Source of the DNA: Acridotheres tristis
Taxonomy: Eukaryota; Chordata; Aves; Passeriformes; Sturnidae
Reading direction: 5' to 3'
Assembly: GCA_037013685.1 (NCBI GenBank)
Contig: CM072919.1
Span: 1,799,616 to 1,863,615, forward strand
Length of the DNA: 64,000 nt
Part shown: positions 48,800 to 61,392 of the stretch, piece after piece
Position numbering within the stretch: position 1 is the stretch's first letter
Layout: the number at the start of each line of letters is the position of its first letter
Made by a program: the position numbers and the translations under genes
The notes under the pieces: generated by a model
The model's database searches: none
What the model was told of the DNA's origin: nothing
Seen by the model: the letters and a program-made list of their open reading frames with translations, nothing else

Positions 48800-49160
48800 C
48801 TTCCATCTTACACTGCCTGATTTCACAGCCCCAGGGAAGACAGAGCATCAATATTTGCACTCCAAATCCAGCTCAGCTCCTTTGGCTTTGGCAGCAAAGG
48901 CTGAACAGCAGCACCCTGCCAGGGACAGCCGGGCTTGGATTGAGATTCAGGCATGAAATAATAATAATAAATTCTAATCAATAATAACAATAAATCCTAA
49001 TCAATAATAACAACGCCCTGAGTGTTTGCAGGAGGTGAATCCCCATCTCCCAGGTGACATCCAAGCTGTGGGGATGAGGTCAGACAGGTCCCACTTCAGC
49101 CCACCCCAGGGCAGCCACATTCAACATCCTCAACATCCTCTGAGCACCACCAGCATCCTC
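48800..49160 (+). repeat. Dispersed duplication, first copy (second at 53545-53890)
   Basis: Shares GATTTCACAGCCCCAGGGA, CATCAATATTTGC, CAGCAAAGGCTGAACAGCAG and an AAT-type microsatellite, then CTCCCAGGTGAC and CAACATCCTCTGAGCACCA, with 53545-53890. Includes an AATAATAACAATAAATCC minisatellite at 48955-49014. Confidence 0.75.
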
Positions 49161-49399
49161 CAGCCACTGTGCCTGAGCTGTGACACTGTGTCCCCATGGG
49201 TGTCCCCTCTGCTTGATGTGGCATCACTGAGCCCCAGCATTTCAAGAAACAACACCAAAAAATCCCCAAATGAGACCACGAAAACCCCTCAGGACCCTTG
49301 AGCACCATTGGTTTTCCTGCCCAAAGCAGAGGATCCCACGGAGCATCCTGCTAAACCTGCACAGGACACAGAGCTGGAAAATCCCATCCCTGGGGCTGG

Positions 49400-49497
49400 A
49401 GTTGCCTCCCCTGTCCTGTCCCTGTCCTGTCCCTGTCCTGTCTCTGCCCTGTCCCTGTCCCTCTTGTCCCTGCCCTGTCCCTGTCCCTCTCACTATG
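49400..49497 (+). repeat. CCCTGTCCTGT-type simple repeat
   Basis: Short pyrimidine-rich motif CCTGTCCCTGTCCTGT repeated with variation for about 100 bp. Confidence 0.8.
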
Positions 49498-50460
49498 GCA
49501 CAGCCTCTCTGCAGGGCAGGTCCTCGCTGTCCCCTGGCACTCCAGCCCTGCAGCCCCGTCCTGTGGCCACCCAGAGCCCCAAAGGTGGCCCTGCCGAGGC
49601 CATCCTGGGGCTGGGGACATCCCCTGCTGCCTGTGTCCCAGCTGGGCCTGGCTGAGCAGCAGTGCTGGCCCTGGGGACAGGGGCTGTGCCCTGGGGGACA
49701 CGGAGCACTCGGGTCCTGCCCCTGCCAGGCAGGGCAGAGGTGCCCACAGGGACCCCCCAACACCGGGGTTGCCAGGGCAGGGCTTCCACTGATCCCAGCC
49801 TGCCCCAGCTGATGTCACAGAGCCCTTGGGGACATCTCCCCAGTCCCACTGGATTCCACGGGGAATTCCAACCCCATGGGATGTGTTCCCTGCCCAGGGA
49901 ATTCTGCTGCCCCCCAGTCCTGCAGGTTCACTGGGATGGAGCTCCCCAGTCCCAGGCTGGAGCAGGGACACCCCCAGTCCCTGCCCTGCTCCAATGGCCC
50001 CAGGACCACGCAGGCTCTGGGATCACCCTGGCAGCAGCACAGCAGCAGGACAGCTCTCCCAGAGCATGGGGAGCATTCCCAGAGCTGTCCCAGGAGCCAG
50101 GAGCTCCCTGCCAGGAGCTGGGCACTGCAGGGGATGGGGCAGGGCCGTGGGATGGGGCAGGGGTGACACAGGGACAGGGCAGGGGGCAGAGGGGAGGCTG
50201 CAGGAGTGTGGGAGGGGTGCAGGGAGGAGGGGTCAGGGATGCTGGAGGCATTTGGCAGGACACCTTCCCAGAGATTTCTGACTAGCAAAGAGTGTTTCGT
50301 TCTCAAATAGACCCCAAGTGGTCACTTCATTTCCCCTGAAATTTCCAGAGAAAACCAGTTCATCTCTCCTTACAACCCCAGCCCCAGTCTGAGCTCTCTG
50401 GAGGAAGGAGCAGCTCCTGGGATCCCCCCGAGCCCCTCCCAGCCCTGCACAGCCCCTGGT

Positions 50461-51138
50461 GCTGCCTGCCCAGGGCTGTCCCTGTGGCTGAGCTGTGGCA
50501 CCGTGTCACACAAACCATGGCCCCGTGTCCTGTGGAGCAAAGAGCTGCAATTTATTTCCTGTGAGCTGCAAGGGGAGCCACAGGGTGGGGAGGGGGGGGG
50601 ACCAGGCACACCCCAGGGTGTTACTGTGCATCCCTGGTTATCAGCTGAGGAATCACACCTTTGTTTTTCAGGCTGTTCCTTTTTCTGGTAAAGGCTTATC
50701 ATGGTCATGACCATGTGGTCATCTCTGCAGTGACCACAGCTCTGAGTGGGCACAGCTGCAGCCACAGCACAGCTGGCAGAGCTGCAGCCCCACAAATCTC
50801 CTTTCTCCTTCTCCTGCTGCAGCAGCAGCTCCTTCCCCTGTGCATTCACCCCCAGCACCCCGTGGGGATGGAGACAGGAGCAGGGAGCTCATCTCTGCTT
50901 GGGAGTGCCCTTGGAGCAGCTCCTCTGCCCACCCTGTCACATCCCCTGTGGGTGCCTGGGCACTGCCACCACTGCAGGTGATCAAACACCTCCAGCACCT
51001 CTTTATCTTCCCTTTCCCATGGAGGAGGATGGCTCCTCTGAATATCTGGGGAGAGGTTTCACGGCAGCACTGATTGCCATGGGGTTTTTGGGGATTGTGA
51101 ATTAAAGCAGAGTCAGAGTCCTCCCAGACCTCTGTGCC
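50461..51138. other. Intergenic spacer
   Basis: No gene recognised. Contains a run of G (about 50588-50600). Confidence 0.4.
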
Positions 51139-51388
51139 CATGTCCCCTGTGCTCTGTGCCCTGTGCTCTGTGCCCTGTGCTCTGTGCCCTGTGCCCTGTG
51201 CTCTGTGCTCTGTGCCCTGTCCCCTGTGCCCTGTGCTCTGTGCCCTGTGCCCTGTGCCCTGTGCTCTGTCCCCTGTGCTCTGTGCCCTGTGCTGTGCCCT
51301 GTGCCCTGTGCCCTGTGCTCTGTCCCCTGTGCTCTGTGCCCTGTGCCCTGTGCCCTGTGCCCTGTCCCCTGTCCCCTGTGCTCTGCAC
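51139..51388 (+). repeat. Heptamer satellite (CYCTGTG)n, about 35 copies
   Basis: Alternating CCCTGTG and CTCTGTG heptamers with rare single-base deviations. Produces long Cys/Ala/Leu/Pro or His/Arg/Gln/Gly frames on both strands that are artefacts of a stop-free unit whose length is not a multiple of three. Confidence 0.92.
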
Positions 51389-52449
51389 CAGCACTGGGGC
51401 AGCTCCTGTGGTAAAACCTGCACAGAAACACCCACCTGGTGCTCTGGGTCCCTGCACATCAGTGGGTGACTGCACAGATGGGAATTTGGGGACAAGGGCA
51501 CAGCCCAGCAGGATGCCAGGGGCTGGTGCTCAGGTCCCAATCAAGGACAAAGGTCTGGCTCTGATCTGACAGCAGCTCCCAGGTTACCCCGAGCCCTTTT
51601 CGATGTTTAAAAGCAAACACACTCCAAACACATCCCCCTGCAGCACCTCTGGCTCAGGCTGCAGGGCCCAGGGCACTCTCTGTGCTCAGAGCCTTCACTG
51701 CTCACTCACAGCAACTCTGGGTGTGTTTTCAGTGGGATGCAAAACCCCCAATCCAGCAGGGACGGGAGGGAGCAGGAAGAGCTTGGTGTGATTTTTGAGG
51801 TTACTCAAAACATTGAGGTAATTCAGCGGAAAGTCTTTTTCTGCTGTAATCTCACTCTCCATGCCAGGTTGTTGCTGCTGTATTAGAGAAAGGCAGCGCG
51901 TGTGGGAGGTGTGAATTAATGTTACCACACTGGGAAGGTGGTGACGACCAGAGATCTCACAATGATGCACATCAGGCTCCCTCCTCAACAGGGCTGTGAG
52001 CAAGTGCAGTGGAAAAAAAGGGACACTTTTTCTTAAAGTGTTTTAAGAAAAAGCCCAAACCAAAGAGCTGTGAGACACCGGCGTCAGCAGATGCTATTTC
52101 AGAGCACAGACACTCACCTCCTCTCTCCCAGGACAAGTGTTAACCTTTAAATGCAGCATTTCCATTCCTTTCCCTTTCACTCACGTATTTTTTTCCTCCC
52201 CCTGCTCCCCATTAACAGATTTACAGAATCGCTCGAGTTTCCCCATTGAGAGCCCGTCGCTGTTGTGTGCAGGGAGCTGCTCCATCCACACCCCTACACC
52301 CCATCCCTGTGCTGCCACGGGCTTTTCCAGCAGCAAAATCTCCCTGTGGCACCCTGGACTTGGACATTGGCCTCAATTCTTGTCCTTCCTGGGCCAATTG
52401 TCCCGGAGATGTGGCTGGAACTGAAGCTCCCCAGCTCTGGTGCCAAGGG
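51389..52449. other. Intergenic spacer
   Basis: No gene or named repeat recognised; a small perfect hairpin of TTTTTCTTAAAGTG-like sequence lies near 52027-52050. Confidence 0.35.
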
Positions 52450-52747
52450 GAGCTGGCCAGGAGCAGCTCTGATCTCTGTGGTGAGCAGGGCCAGGAGCCC
52501 AGGAAGGGCTGGAGCTGTGCCAGGGCTTGGCACGGAGCTCAGGGAAAGGTTCTTCCCCCCCGAGGGTGCTGGGCACTGCCCAGGCTCCCCAGGGAATGGT
52601 CCCGGCCCCAAGGCTGCCAGAGCTGCAGGAGCGTTTGGACAGCGCTCTCAGGGATGCTCAGGGTGGGATTGTTGGGGGGTCTGTGCAGGGCCAGGGGCTG
52701 CACTGATCATCCCTCAGGGATCCAGCTCAGGATATTTGGGATTCTGT
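52450..52747 (+). mobile_element. CR1 LINE 3' region
   Basis: Sense CR1: GGTTCTTCCCCCCCGAGGGTG, CAGGAGCGTTTGGACAGCGC, TCAGGGATGCTCAGGGTGGG and a terminal GGATATTTGGGATTCTGTGG. About 240 bp is the reverse complement of 44868-45105. Confidence 0.75.
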
Positions 52748-53544
52748 GGATTATTTTAATTAATTATTTTAACTCTCCTGGCATCCCATCTTCCCCAGTG
52801 TTTCCAGTTCAGGTGCTGAATCGGGTGCAGGCAGGTCTGGAGAACAAAGGCTCTGTGACCCACAGGCTGTCACAGCTTCTCCCAGTCAGGCTCCAGCAGC
52901 AGCTGGGGTTGGCTACTGGGAACCCCTGCCCCAACTTTCCACCCCCTCAGAGCGTTCCTGTTCAGTAGAAATGAAAGTTCCTTTGCACATCCTGCACCCA
53001 GCCCGCAGCAGTTCAGGAGAAGGGATGAGGCTGAGCCCCCTCCCGCATCCTGCAGTGCCCGGGGAGCTTCGGGAGGTGCAGAAAACCGGGAGGATCGCTG
53101 GGATACAAAAGGGAATTGTGCACAATTCACATCCCAGCTCTGCTTCCCGAGGGAGGAGGGGGATGTGCAAATCCCCCGGGCCGGGAGGAATCCTGTGCTG
53201 CTCCTCATCCTCACACTCCCACTCTCTGGGCTCCCTGTTGATTTGGAATAAGAGGATTTACTGATCAAATTGCCTTTTAATGCTGAAGTTTCAGCCTCTG
53301 CTTCAAAGGCATTAAAAACAAAAATAGGTTTTTTTCTGATGAAAGTGCCTGACTCACTGAGAGTTCTCAACTGCTGCTTTAGGGCCAAGTGCCTCTGAAA
53401 ATGAGGAGAGGAAGCTGCTGTGAGAGGCTCAGCTCTCAGCACTTGTCACCAAATATCCCCAGAGACTCCCCTGTCCCACCCAAAGGAGCAATCCCCAGCT
53501 CTTTAGGATTTGGGTCAAAAAGATTATTAGAAATTAAATAATTT

Positions 53545-53890
53545 AAATCTTACAGTGTTTGATTTCACAGCCCCAGGGAGGGCAGGGCATCAATATTTGC
53601 CCCCTAAATCCAGCTCAGCTTCTGAACTTTGGCAGCAAAGGCTGAACAGCAGTGCTCTGCAAGGGTCACCTGGGCTTGGATTGAGATTCAGAAATTAAAT
53701 AATAATAATAAAGAATAAATTGTACTAAATTAAACCCAACCCCAGAGTGTTTACAGGAGGCGAATCCCATCTCCCAGGTGACGTCCAAGCTGTGGGGATG
53801 TGGTCAGTGAGGTGCTGTCACAGGTCCCCAGGGCAGCCACACTCAACATCCTCTGAGCACCAGCTGCATCCTCCAAGCACTCAGAAAACA
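53545..53890 (+). repeat. Dispersed duplication, second copy (first at 48800-49160)
   Basis: See the first copy; same order of shared blocks, same orientation, about 4.7 kb away. Confidence 0.75.
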
Positions 53891-56431
53891 CCTTTTAACT
53901 GAAATCTCCCAAATTCTGCCCAGTTTGGCAGGGAGTGTCCTTGTTCCCACAGTGAGGGGCTCAGGAACTTCAGCCCTGTGGTTGTGCTGCTCCCACAATG
54001 ATTCATTGAGTGACAGACTTGTGGCCACCAGGACTCTGGGGCTCTTCTGTTCCTGTGAAGTTGTGCAGAATTTCAGGGCTCAAACACAACTTCCCCACTT
54101 CTCTTCCACGCTGAAATTTTAGATTTCACAGTGGTGCTCACCAAAAAGGATTATCTTGCCTCTGTTTCTTCAAAGCATAGCATAAATAATGCAACAGCAT
54201 TTCCATTCCCTTCTGGATTTTGTGGTTTGCTCTTCTTTCTTCTCATTTTCAACTTTTTTTTCACCCACAACTCTCAAACACTGATGAATTCAGGGAGGTT
54301 TATGCCACAGGAAAATACAGAAACAAGTAGGAAAATTGCCTGGGTTGTATTAAAACTTTCTAATTTTGTCTAATTTGTGGGACCAGGTCAGATTGGGGGT
54401 GAGTCCTGGTGCCCCTCTGTGTCTCCCACGGATGCATTTATTTCCATTTGCTCCAAGGAGACAGCAGGAATTAGGGAATTAATAAAATCATGCCAGTCAG
54501 CTCCAAACATTTCCTAGAAAAGTTATTTTACCGTGAAAAGAATTTTTTTCAAGTACATTCCAATACAGAGATTCCTCTCCTTTCATTTTGTTCACAAAGA
54601 TTCCTCTCTTTTCATTTTGTTCACAAAAGTAAGAACCAAAAGTGCAACTTAAAGTCTAAACTTTGCCATTCAGTGGGCTGGAGGGAGGGAAATGCTGACA
54701 ATAAGAATTCAGGATCAGATCATGCCTCTCTCACCTGCCAGGGAGGAAAAAGGAATTCCCTGAGCAGCTGTAATTGCTCAGGAGAAGGAAAACTGCCCAG
54801 GAAGGATTTTCCTACCCTTCAGCTGGGGAGCAAAGAGGGCAGAGGCAGCACATCTGGAGCTGGGGGTGACCAGGAGGCCACATCTGGATGGCTGCACTGA
54901 CATCCTGTGGCTGCATTCCAGAGGAAATCTGGGGGGATCAATAAAAGCCTTAATTTTTTTCCTCTGATCTCTTCCAGAAGAGGAACCTCTCCCAGCTGAA
55001 GCAGGGACTTTGTGTCACCAGGAAATATTCAGAGTTTCTGACATGGGAGCAGAGGGAGGCTCAGGGCAATCCTGGAGCTCGAATTCCTGACCAGCAGAGC
55101 CTCCTCTGCAGGGTTTGGTGGCTCTGGGGGACACAGGGGGGCCTCTCCTGCTCAGGGACACAACAAAAATCTGCCCCTCTGCCTGGGCAGCACTTCCCTC
55201 TGTCCTGAGAGAGAATCCAGCTGGACTTCCCAAAGGCTGGGCTTTGTTGGGCCAGAGCAGCATAAAGAAATGTTGGAAGGGACCTTAAAGATCCTGCAGA
55301 TCCGACCCTCAGGCATCCCATATTGTCACCCACACCTCTGTGACCCTTCCAGCTGTGCACCAGATGTGTGGTGGGTGTTGATCTCTGCAGGCTGAGCCAG
55401 CCCCGGAGTTCTGGGTCTGTGCAAAGGGAGGGATAAACCAGCAGGAAGAGCAGACAATTCCCAAATTGTAAACTAAACCAGGAATTCTGGGGAGACTGGG
55501 GGGATTTTAGTGAGAAAAATTATGTTTGGGGTTCTAGGTAGACTTGGTTCACATTTCAGGCCAAGCCATCAATAACTGAGGGAGTTTGGGCATTCAAAAA
55601 AAAACAGAAATAAAGAGCACACAACCCTGAGTGAGGTCTGGGGAGTTCAGGACAGCTCTGCCACAACCTCCTGCAAAACAGAGAGGGGGAAAGTCAGGGA
55701 AAAACCACTCCTGAGCAGGGCCCTGGGTCTGTGCCCACTGCAGTGAGCCAGGGCTGCACCAGGCCTGAGGAGAAATTGGGATTGGGAAACTTGAGCCACT
55801 TTGTCAGAGGCTTGGGGACCAAGGTTGAGCTGGGAACAGTTTTTCGCTGTTCTTTTTCCCCACCCAGCCTGAACACTTCCGAGCTGTGAAGATTTTTTAT
55901 ACCTGAAAAGAACAAAAATCAGAACCAGGCCAGCTCAATTCACCCTGGAGTGCTGCTCTCTGAACGGTTTTGAGGTCAGGGAGTTGCCAAACCTCCCCTG
56001 CTCCCTCTGATGTTTTAACACTCACCAGGTCTGAGTAAGGCTGTGAGAAATGAGAGCTTGTGGTCTTCAGGAAAACTGAGACCACAAACCTGCCCTGGGA
56101 TGAACAATTCAGTGTGGTCACACCTCTGCAGCTGCATTTCAACAGGGTCCTGGAGAAATCTCTCTGTTTCTCTTTGTTTTCTGCAACAGGGACAGGAATT
56201 TGTAAGGTGTGATAAGAGAAAGATCAGAGCTGGAAGGCAGCTCCATCAATCTGAGTGTCCTGCACACAAAATATCCCAAATAATCCATCCCAACACCTTG
56301 CTGTGAATTACTGCACATGAACGAGGACTTGGGGGGGAATAAGGAATTTAGGCAGCAACTCCCAGCTTTTTGCACCAAATTGCAAAATCTGCTTTGTCTT
56401 TTTGCAAGCCAAAGGATGGAGGTGCAGTTGA
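53891..56431. other. Intergenic spacer with weak CR1 remnant
   Basis: AT-rich to about 54.7 kb, then mixed. 55265-55400 (TTGGAAGGGACCTTAAAGAT) looks like an old minus-strand CR1 end. No supported gene. Confidence 0.4.
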
Positions 56432-56530
56432 GGGGACACAGGAGGAGGCTGAGGTCACCCCAGGGGACACAGGAGGGGGCTGAGGTCACCCCAGGGGACA
56501 CAGGAGGAGGCTGGGGTCACCCCAGGGGAT
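56432..56530 (+). repeat. 31-bp minisatellite, three copies
   Basis: Units start at 56432, 56463 and 56494; each contains GGGGACACAGGAGG and GGTCACCCCA. Confidence 0.9.
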
Positions 56531-58739
56531 GGTCAGGGGGTGTCTGCAGACCATTTCCCCAGCTCTGCCCCATCTTGACCCTGCTGTGGAAGGACCTCAC
56601 AGACATTTTGAGGCTTATCATCCTAAAGTCCCCATTGGATAAATCAGGCCAAGAATTCCATGGTTATCCACATCTCCAGCCCTGGAAGTCCAACAGGTAC
56701 CAAAATATTGTCCTGTGCAACTTCTTCTGCACACAGCAGCTCCTGAGGTGCTCATCATCAGATTCTGTCCCTTCCAACAACAGGGATGTGGGTGGGCATA
56801 AAAATCCCAGGTATTTAATAAAAAACCCTTCACTACCCTTTAAACCCCCTCCAAACACCTTAAAATCCCTTCCAAAACCCAGCTTTCCCAAACCCTTTTC
56901 CAAGTTTGCCCAGACAGTGCCTGAACAGCCCTGGTGACTGAGCCAGGCAGGGAACTGAGACCAGTTTGTACCAAATGTGCAAAGGAGGGGATTTACAACC
57001 AGGAGGGTGTGATGGAGGCACCCAAGGACGAGGCTGAGGAGGAAAGGGACAGGTCCAACAGAGCAGGCCCAGCAGGCAGGAGCAGCTCAGGTACAGCTGG
57101 TATGGCCAGCAGGAGATAAGGGGCAGAAAAGCTGCCCGTGGTCAGCACTCAGCCAAACCCCACATGATCTTTGTGTAGGAAACAGCAAAGCCCAGCCTAA
57201 ACCCTGGTCCAGAGGCTGTGACTCACCCCAGGGTCAGAGCCTCACCATGAAGTTTGAAATGTTGCTGCATCCCCTCCCCACTGCAAACCCCCCCTTCCAG
57301 GCTGGGATTTGGGAAGAACCCCAACCCTCTGCCCTGCAGGGATCCCCAAAAGCTCCCCCTGAGCTGAGGTCAGGCCTGACCCTGCTGAGCTCCCCTGGGA
57401 TCTGATGGTGCAAACACCAAGCCAGGACATGATGATTATTTTCTTTTCTACAAAAAGACCAACCCACTTCTCTAGAAATCCTTCTAGGAGTGATGAAACG
57501 TTGAATGGAAAGAATTCTATGGGATGGGAGTAGGGAAATTCAGTTTGTTCTGAGTCTGAGCTGCCCATGCAGCTCAGTGTCTGCTCTCCTGGGTGAGAGG
57601 GGCCAGGATGCAATGCAGGGAGCAGCTCATTTTCAGATGGTTAATATTGCTCATGCTGTATGGTTTGGAATTTTCCCTTCTGATTATTTTATAATGCTAG
57701 AAATATAACCAGAATTAAATTTAAAACTGACTTTAGAATCAGCATTGCCCTCCCAGGGGCTCCCCAGTGTGTGAGCAGGGCACTGTGAAAGCAGCACCTC
57801 TTTCCAGAAGTCATTGCTGACGTTTTGTGCCTCAGCAATGATTCAGTTTGGGGCCTGAGCCTAAGCTAAAGGTCAGCATTAACTCATGCTCTGAAGGGAG
57901 GGCTCTGTACTCATCTCTGTGCCCAGCAGTGTGTGACACACAGTGCCTGAAATGGGTGGGATTTGTTGGATTTTTTTGGAGTTCACTTTTCCTGGAGAAA
58001 GAGAAATTCTCCTTTCTGAGGCACGGGCATGGATGGCACATTTGGATGAAGTTGTGATTCCACCAGGCTTGTCCCCAAAGTTGGGGAGTGCTCAGCAAAC
58101 CCCAGGGAGAGCAGCAGCAGCATCACCCACCCCCAGCTCCCCTGAGCCAGAGTCTCCCCCAGCTCAGTCTCCAATTCCTCCTGGCAGATTGATCCTTGCT
58201 GAAATCCTCTCCTTGTTTTTGGACCCCTGGGGTCCCTTGTTGCAGGGTTTAGTCACGAGTTGCACCAAAAAGATCTATCCTGCAGCTTTTACAAAGCCTC
58301 TGCCCACTTTCCCTGGGTGCCAGCTCGTTCTGAGGCATGGAAAGCACTGAGAGACTTTCCCCTGCTCACATTCCCAGGGCTCCCTTGATGTATATTTAGG
58401 TGCCTGCAGTGTGTCCTGCCAGCTCAAAGGGAAAACCTCCCTGTCCTGGCAGACAGATAAAAAATACCTGGAATGGTTTTCCAAAGAGGTACAAGCAGGA
58501 AATATTTCCCTTGTCTCCCCCTCTTAGGACACACAGAGGATTTTTTATTCTATACTGTGCAACCCAGTAATTAATCAGCTTGAAAATTGCCTGAAATGAC
58601 TTTGGAACAGAGACTAATTAAAGACTTAACTAAGCCTAAGCAGAGGCAGGAACAGCTCAGCTCACTTTCAGCCCAGACTCACAATTGGTAACACAATGGC
58701 TCCTTTCTGAGAGTGTCAGTGAATGTGGAACTTGGGATA
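56531..58739. other. Intergenic spacer
   Basis: No gene, RNA or named repeat recognised on either strand. Confidence 0.4.
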
Positions 58740-59407
58740 ATGGATAGGGATAGATGGATGGATGATGGATGGATGATGGATGGATGGATGGATGGATGGA
58801 TGGATGGATGGATGATGGATGGATGGATGGATGGATGGATGGATGATGGATGGATGATGGATGGATGATGGATGATGGATGATGGATGATGGATGGATGG
58901 ATGGATGGATGGATGGATGGATGATGGATGGATGATGGATGGATGATGGATGGATGATGGATGATGGATGGATGATGGATGATGGATGGATGATGGATGG
59001 ATGATGGATGATGGATGGATGGATGATGGATGATGGATGGACGGATGGATGATGGATGGATGATGGATGATGGATGATGGATGATGGATGATGGATGATG
59101 GATGGATGGATGGATGGATGATGGATGGATGATGGATGATGGATGGATGATGGATGGATGGATGGATGGATGATGGATGATGGATGGATGGATGGATGGA
59201 TGATGGATGGATGATGGATGATGGATGATGGATGATGGATGATGGATGGATGGATGGATGGATGATGGATGGATGATGGATGATGGATGATGGATGATGG
59301 ATGGATGATGGATGATGGATGGATGATGGATGGATGGATGGATGGATGGATGGATGGATGGATGGATGGATGATGGATGATGGATGATGGATGGATGATG
59401 GATGGAT
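58740..59407 (+). repeat. Mixed GGAT/GAT satellite, about 670 bp
   Basis: Runs of the tetramer GGAT interrupted by single GAT trimers in irregular order, almost without other changes. The minus-strand frame of His-Pro-Ser-Ile type residues is an artefact. Confidence 0.95.
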
Positions 59408-59817
59408 ATTCCCCACACAGGATATTTTCTAGGACAAAGCAGCAAAGGAGGAGTAAAGGTGTAGAAGGAGAAGAACCATCTCCATCTCATCCAGGTGAGT
59501 GACCCTGGAGGGAAGGAAAGGAAATCCTGGAAAGAGAGAGACAGGTGTGGGAGCAGGGCTGGCTCACTGCACACCATGTCCCCATCTCCTGCTGCTTTTC
59601 CTGCTGCTCTCCCACCCTCCCACTCCCTCCACAGGCACCCAACAGCTCCCAGCACCAGCAGCCCTGACTCCAAACCAGGTTTCACCCGTTTGGTTTGTGC
59701 GAGAGCAGGGATGCAGCAAACAGGAAATGTTACTCATTTCTTCAATGTTCTAAACACCCCACAAAAAAACTACCTTTGGGCACCTGCAGGGTTAAATCTC
59801 TCGGGATTGGATTACTG

Positions 59818-59962
59818 GGCCACAGGCAGGAGGGGTGGGAGGGACAGGAGGGTTAGGAGGGACAGCAGGATTAGGGGATGCAGCAGGATTAGGATGCAGC
59901 AGGATTAGGAGGCACAGCAGGATTAGGGGGTGTAGCAGGGTTAAAATGGGCAGCAGGTCTTG
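59818..59962 (+). repeat. CAGCAGGATTAGG minisatellite
   Basis: Imperfect units of about 17-25 bp built on CAGCAGGATTAGG and preceded by AGGAGGGACAG variants. Confidence 0.8.
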
Positions 59963-60904
59963 GAGACAACCCATGAGCCCCAAATCCACCCTACAGATTA
60001 AACGGAGTTCCCTCCCACCCCCTCACTGCACCCCGAATTCTTGGCAAGCACACGGAGCCAGCCCAGCCTTGCCCAGGGGGAAAAAAAGATGATCCCACAG
60101 GGACTGGGAAGAGCAGGAAAAGGAGGGAGGGGTTTTACACATTTCTGTGCCACCTCCTTGCCATGGGCTGTCCCTGCCACTTGCGAGGGGAAGAGGGGAC
60201 AGCGGGAATGGGACAGGAAATGAACCAGTTGTGATTTCCTTTCATCTGCAGAGCATCACTGCCTCGAGTTTCACACCTAAGCAGCGGCTGCAGCTCCGGT
60301 TTCCCCCATGCCAGGGGCACAGGACAGCCCCCCTTGTGCCCTGGCACAGGAAGCTCTGCCCATTTCTGTGCACTGATCCTGACCCAGAACAGTCGGGGCT
60401 GATCCTTGAGGGGTGTCCCTATAAACAGTGGTGAGCCGGGACAGAGCCCCACACCCCGGTGCTGCAGGGTCTGTGCTGGAGCTGGGGTCCTGCTGTGGGA
60501 ACAGAGGCACAGACCAAGGGAAAACACCTTCATGGACAGAGGAATGGGGAAGGGGTGCCCACAGCTCCCTGCTTATTCCCCTTATTCTCACTGGATGGAT
60601 TTAGGACACTGCCTGTTCCTGAGGGGGAAAGATGCAGATCCAGTCCCAACAGTCAAACCAAGACACCTTTTGCAGCTCCTGCAGACTTTTATTGGGCACA
60701 TGTTGGTCCCTCCCCAGTTCAGATCCCTTGTACAGCTCCCACTCAGGGCCCTCTTTTCCAACCCAGTTTGAGGGATTGTTCCATCCTCTGTCAGGCAGTG
60801 TGGGCTGTCCTTTTGCACGGTCCTCTTATTGCTGCATTCCTTGAATATGAAATGATTCCGAGAAAAACACTCCTGACAATTGTCCTTATTCTCCAGAGCC
60901 TGAA
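59963..60904. other. Intergenic spacer
   Basis: No gene recognised. Confidence 0.4.
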
Positions 60905-61392
60905 GTTTTCATGGATCATGGGATGGTTTGGATTGGCAGGGACCTCAGAGCCCATCCAGTTCCACCCCTGCCATGGCCAGGGTCACCTTCCACTGTCCCA
61001 GGCTGCTCCAATCCCAATGTCCAACCTGGCCTGGGACACTGCCAGGGATCCAGGGGCAGCCACAGCTGCTCTGGGCCCTCCCCACCCTCCCAGGGAAGAA
61101 TTCCTGCCCAGTATCCCATCTGACCCTGCCCTCTGGCAGTGGAAACCATTCCCTTTTGTCCTCGTGAATTGTCTCTTTCCATGTTTCCTTAGCTCCTTCA
61201 GGCACTGGAAGGCCACAATGAAAACATCCCAGAGTTTTTTCTTCTCCAGGTGAACAATCCCAGCTCTTCCAGCAGAGCTTCTCCATCCCCCTGATCATCC
61301 TGGTGTCTCCTCTGGATTCTCTCCAGCAGCTCCAGGTCCTCCCTGTGCTGGGCTCCAGGGCTGGGGCAGCTCTGCAGGTGGGGTCTCACCTG
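60905..61392 (-). mobile_element. CR1 LINE, about 490 bp of the 3' region
   Basis: Antisense CR1, the longest in the window: GGGATGGTTTGGATTGGCAG, CATCCAGTTCCACCCCTGCC, AACATCCCAGAG, TTCTTCTCCAGGTGAACAAT and GGTGGGGTCTCACCTGAG, in the usual order of the family. Confidence 0.85.

Larger units (their letters stand above)
48170..50460. repeat. Segmental duplication, copies about 48.17-48.73 and 49.55-50.46 kb
   Basis: Both copies contain, in the same order, CTTCCACTGA near TGATGTCACAG, GGGGAGGCTGCAGGAG with GTGGGAGGGG, ACCCCAAGTGGTCACT and CAGAGAAAACCAGTTCATC. The order is conserved over roughly 0.6-0.9 kb; copies are moderately diverged. No coding function seen. Confidence 0.75.

Noticed and set aside
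50719..51540. 273-codon minus-strand frame rich in HRAQGTG
   Set aside because: Produced by the heptamer satellite.
58657..59685. 342-codon minus-strand frame rich in HPSI
   Set aside because: Produced by the GGAT/GAT satellite.
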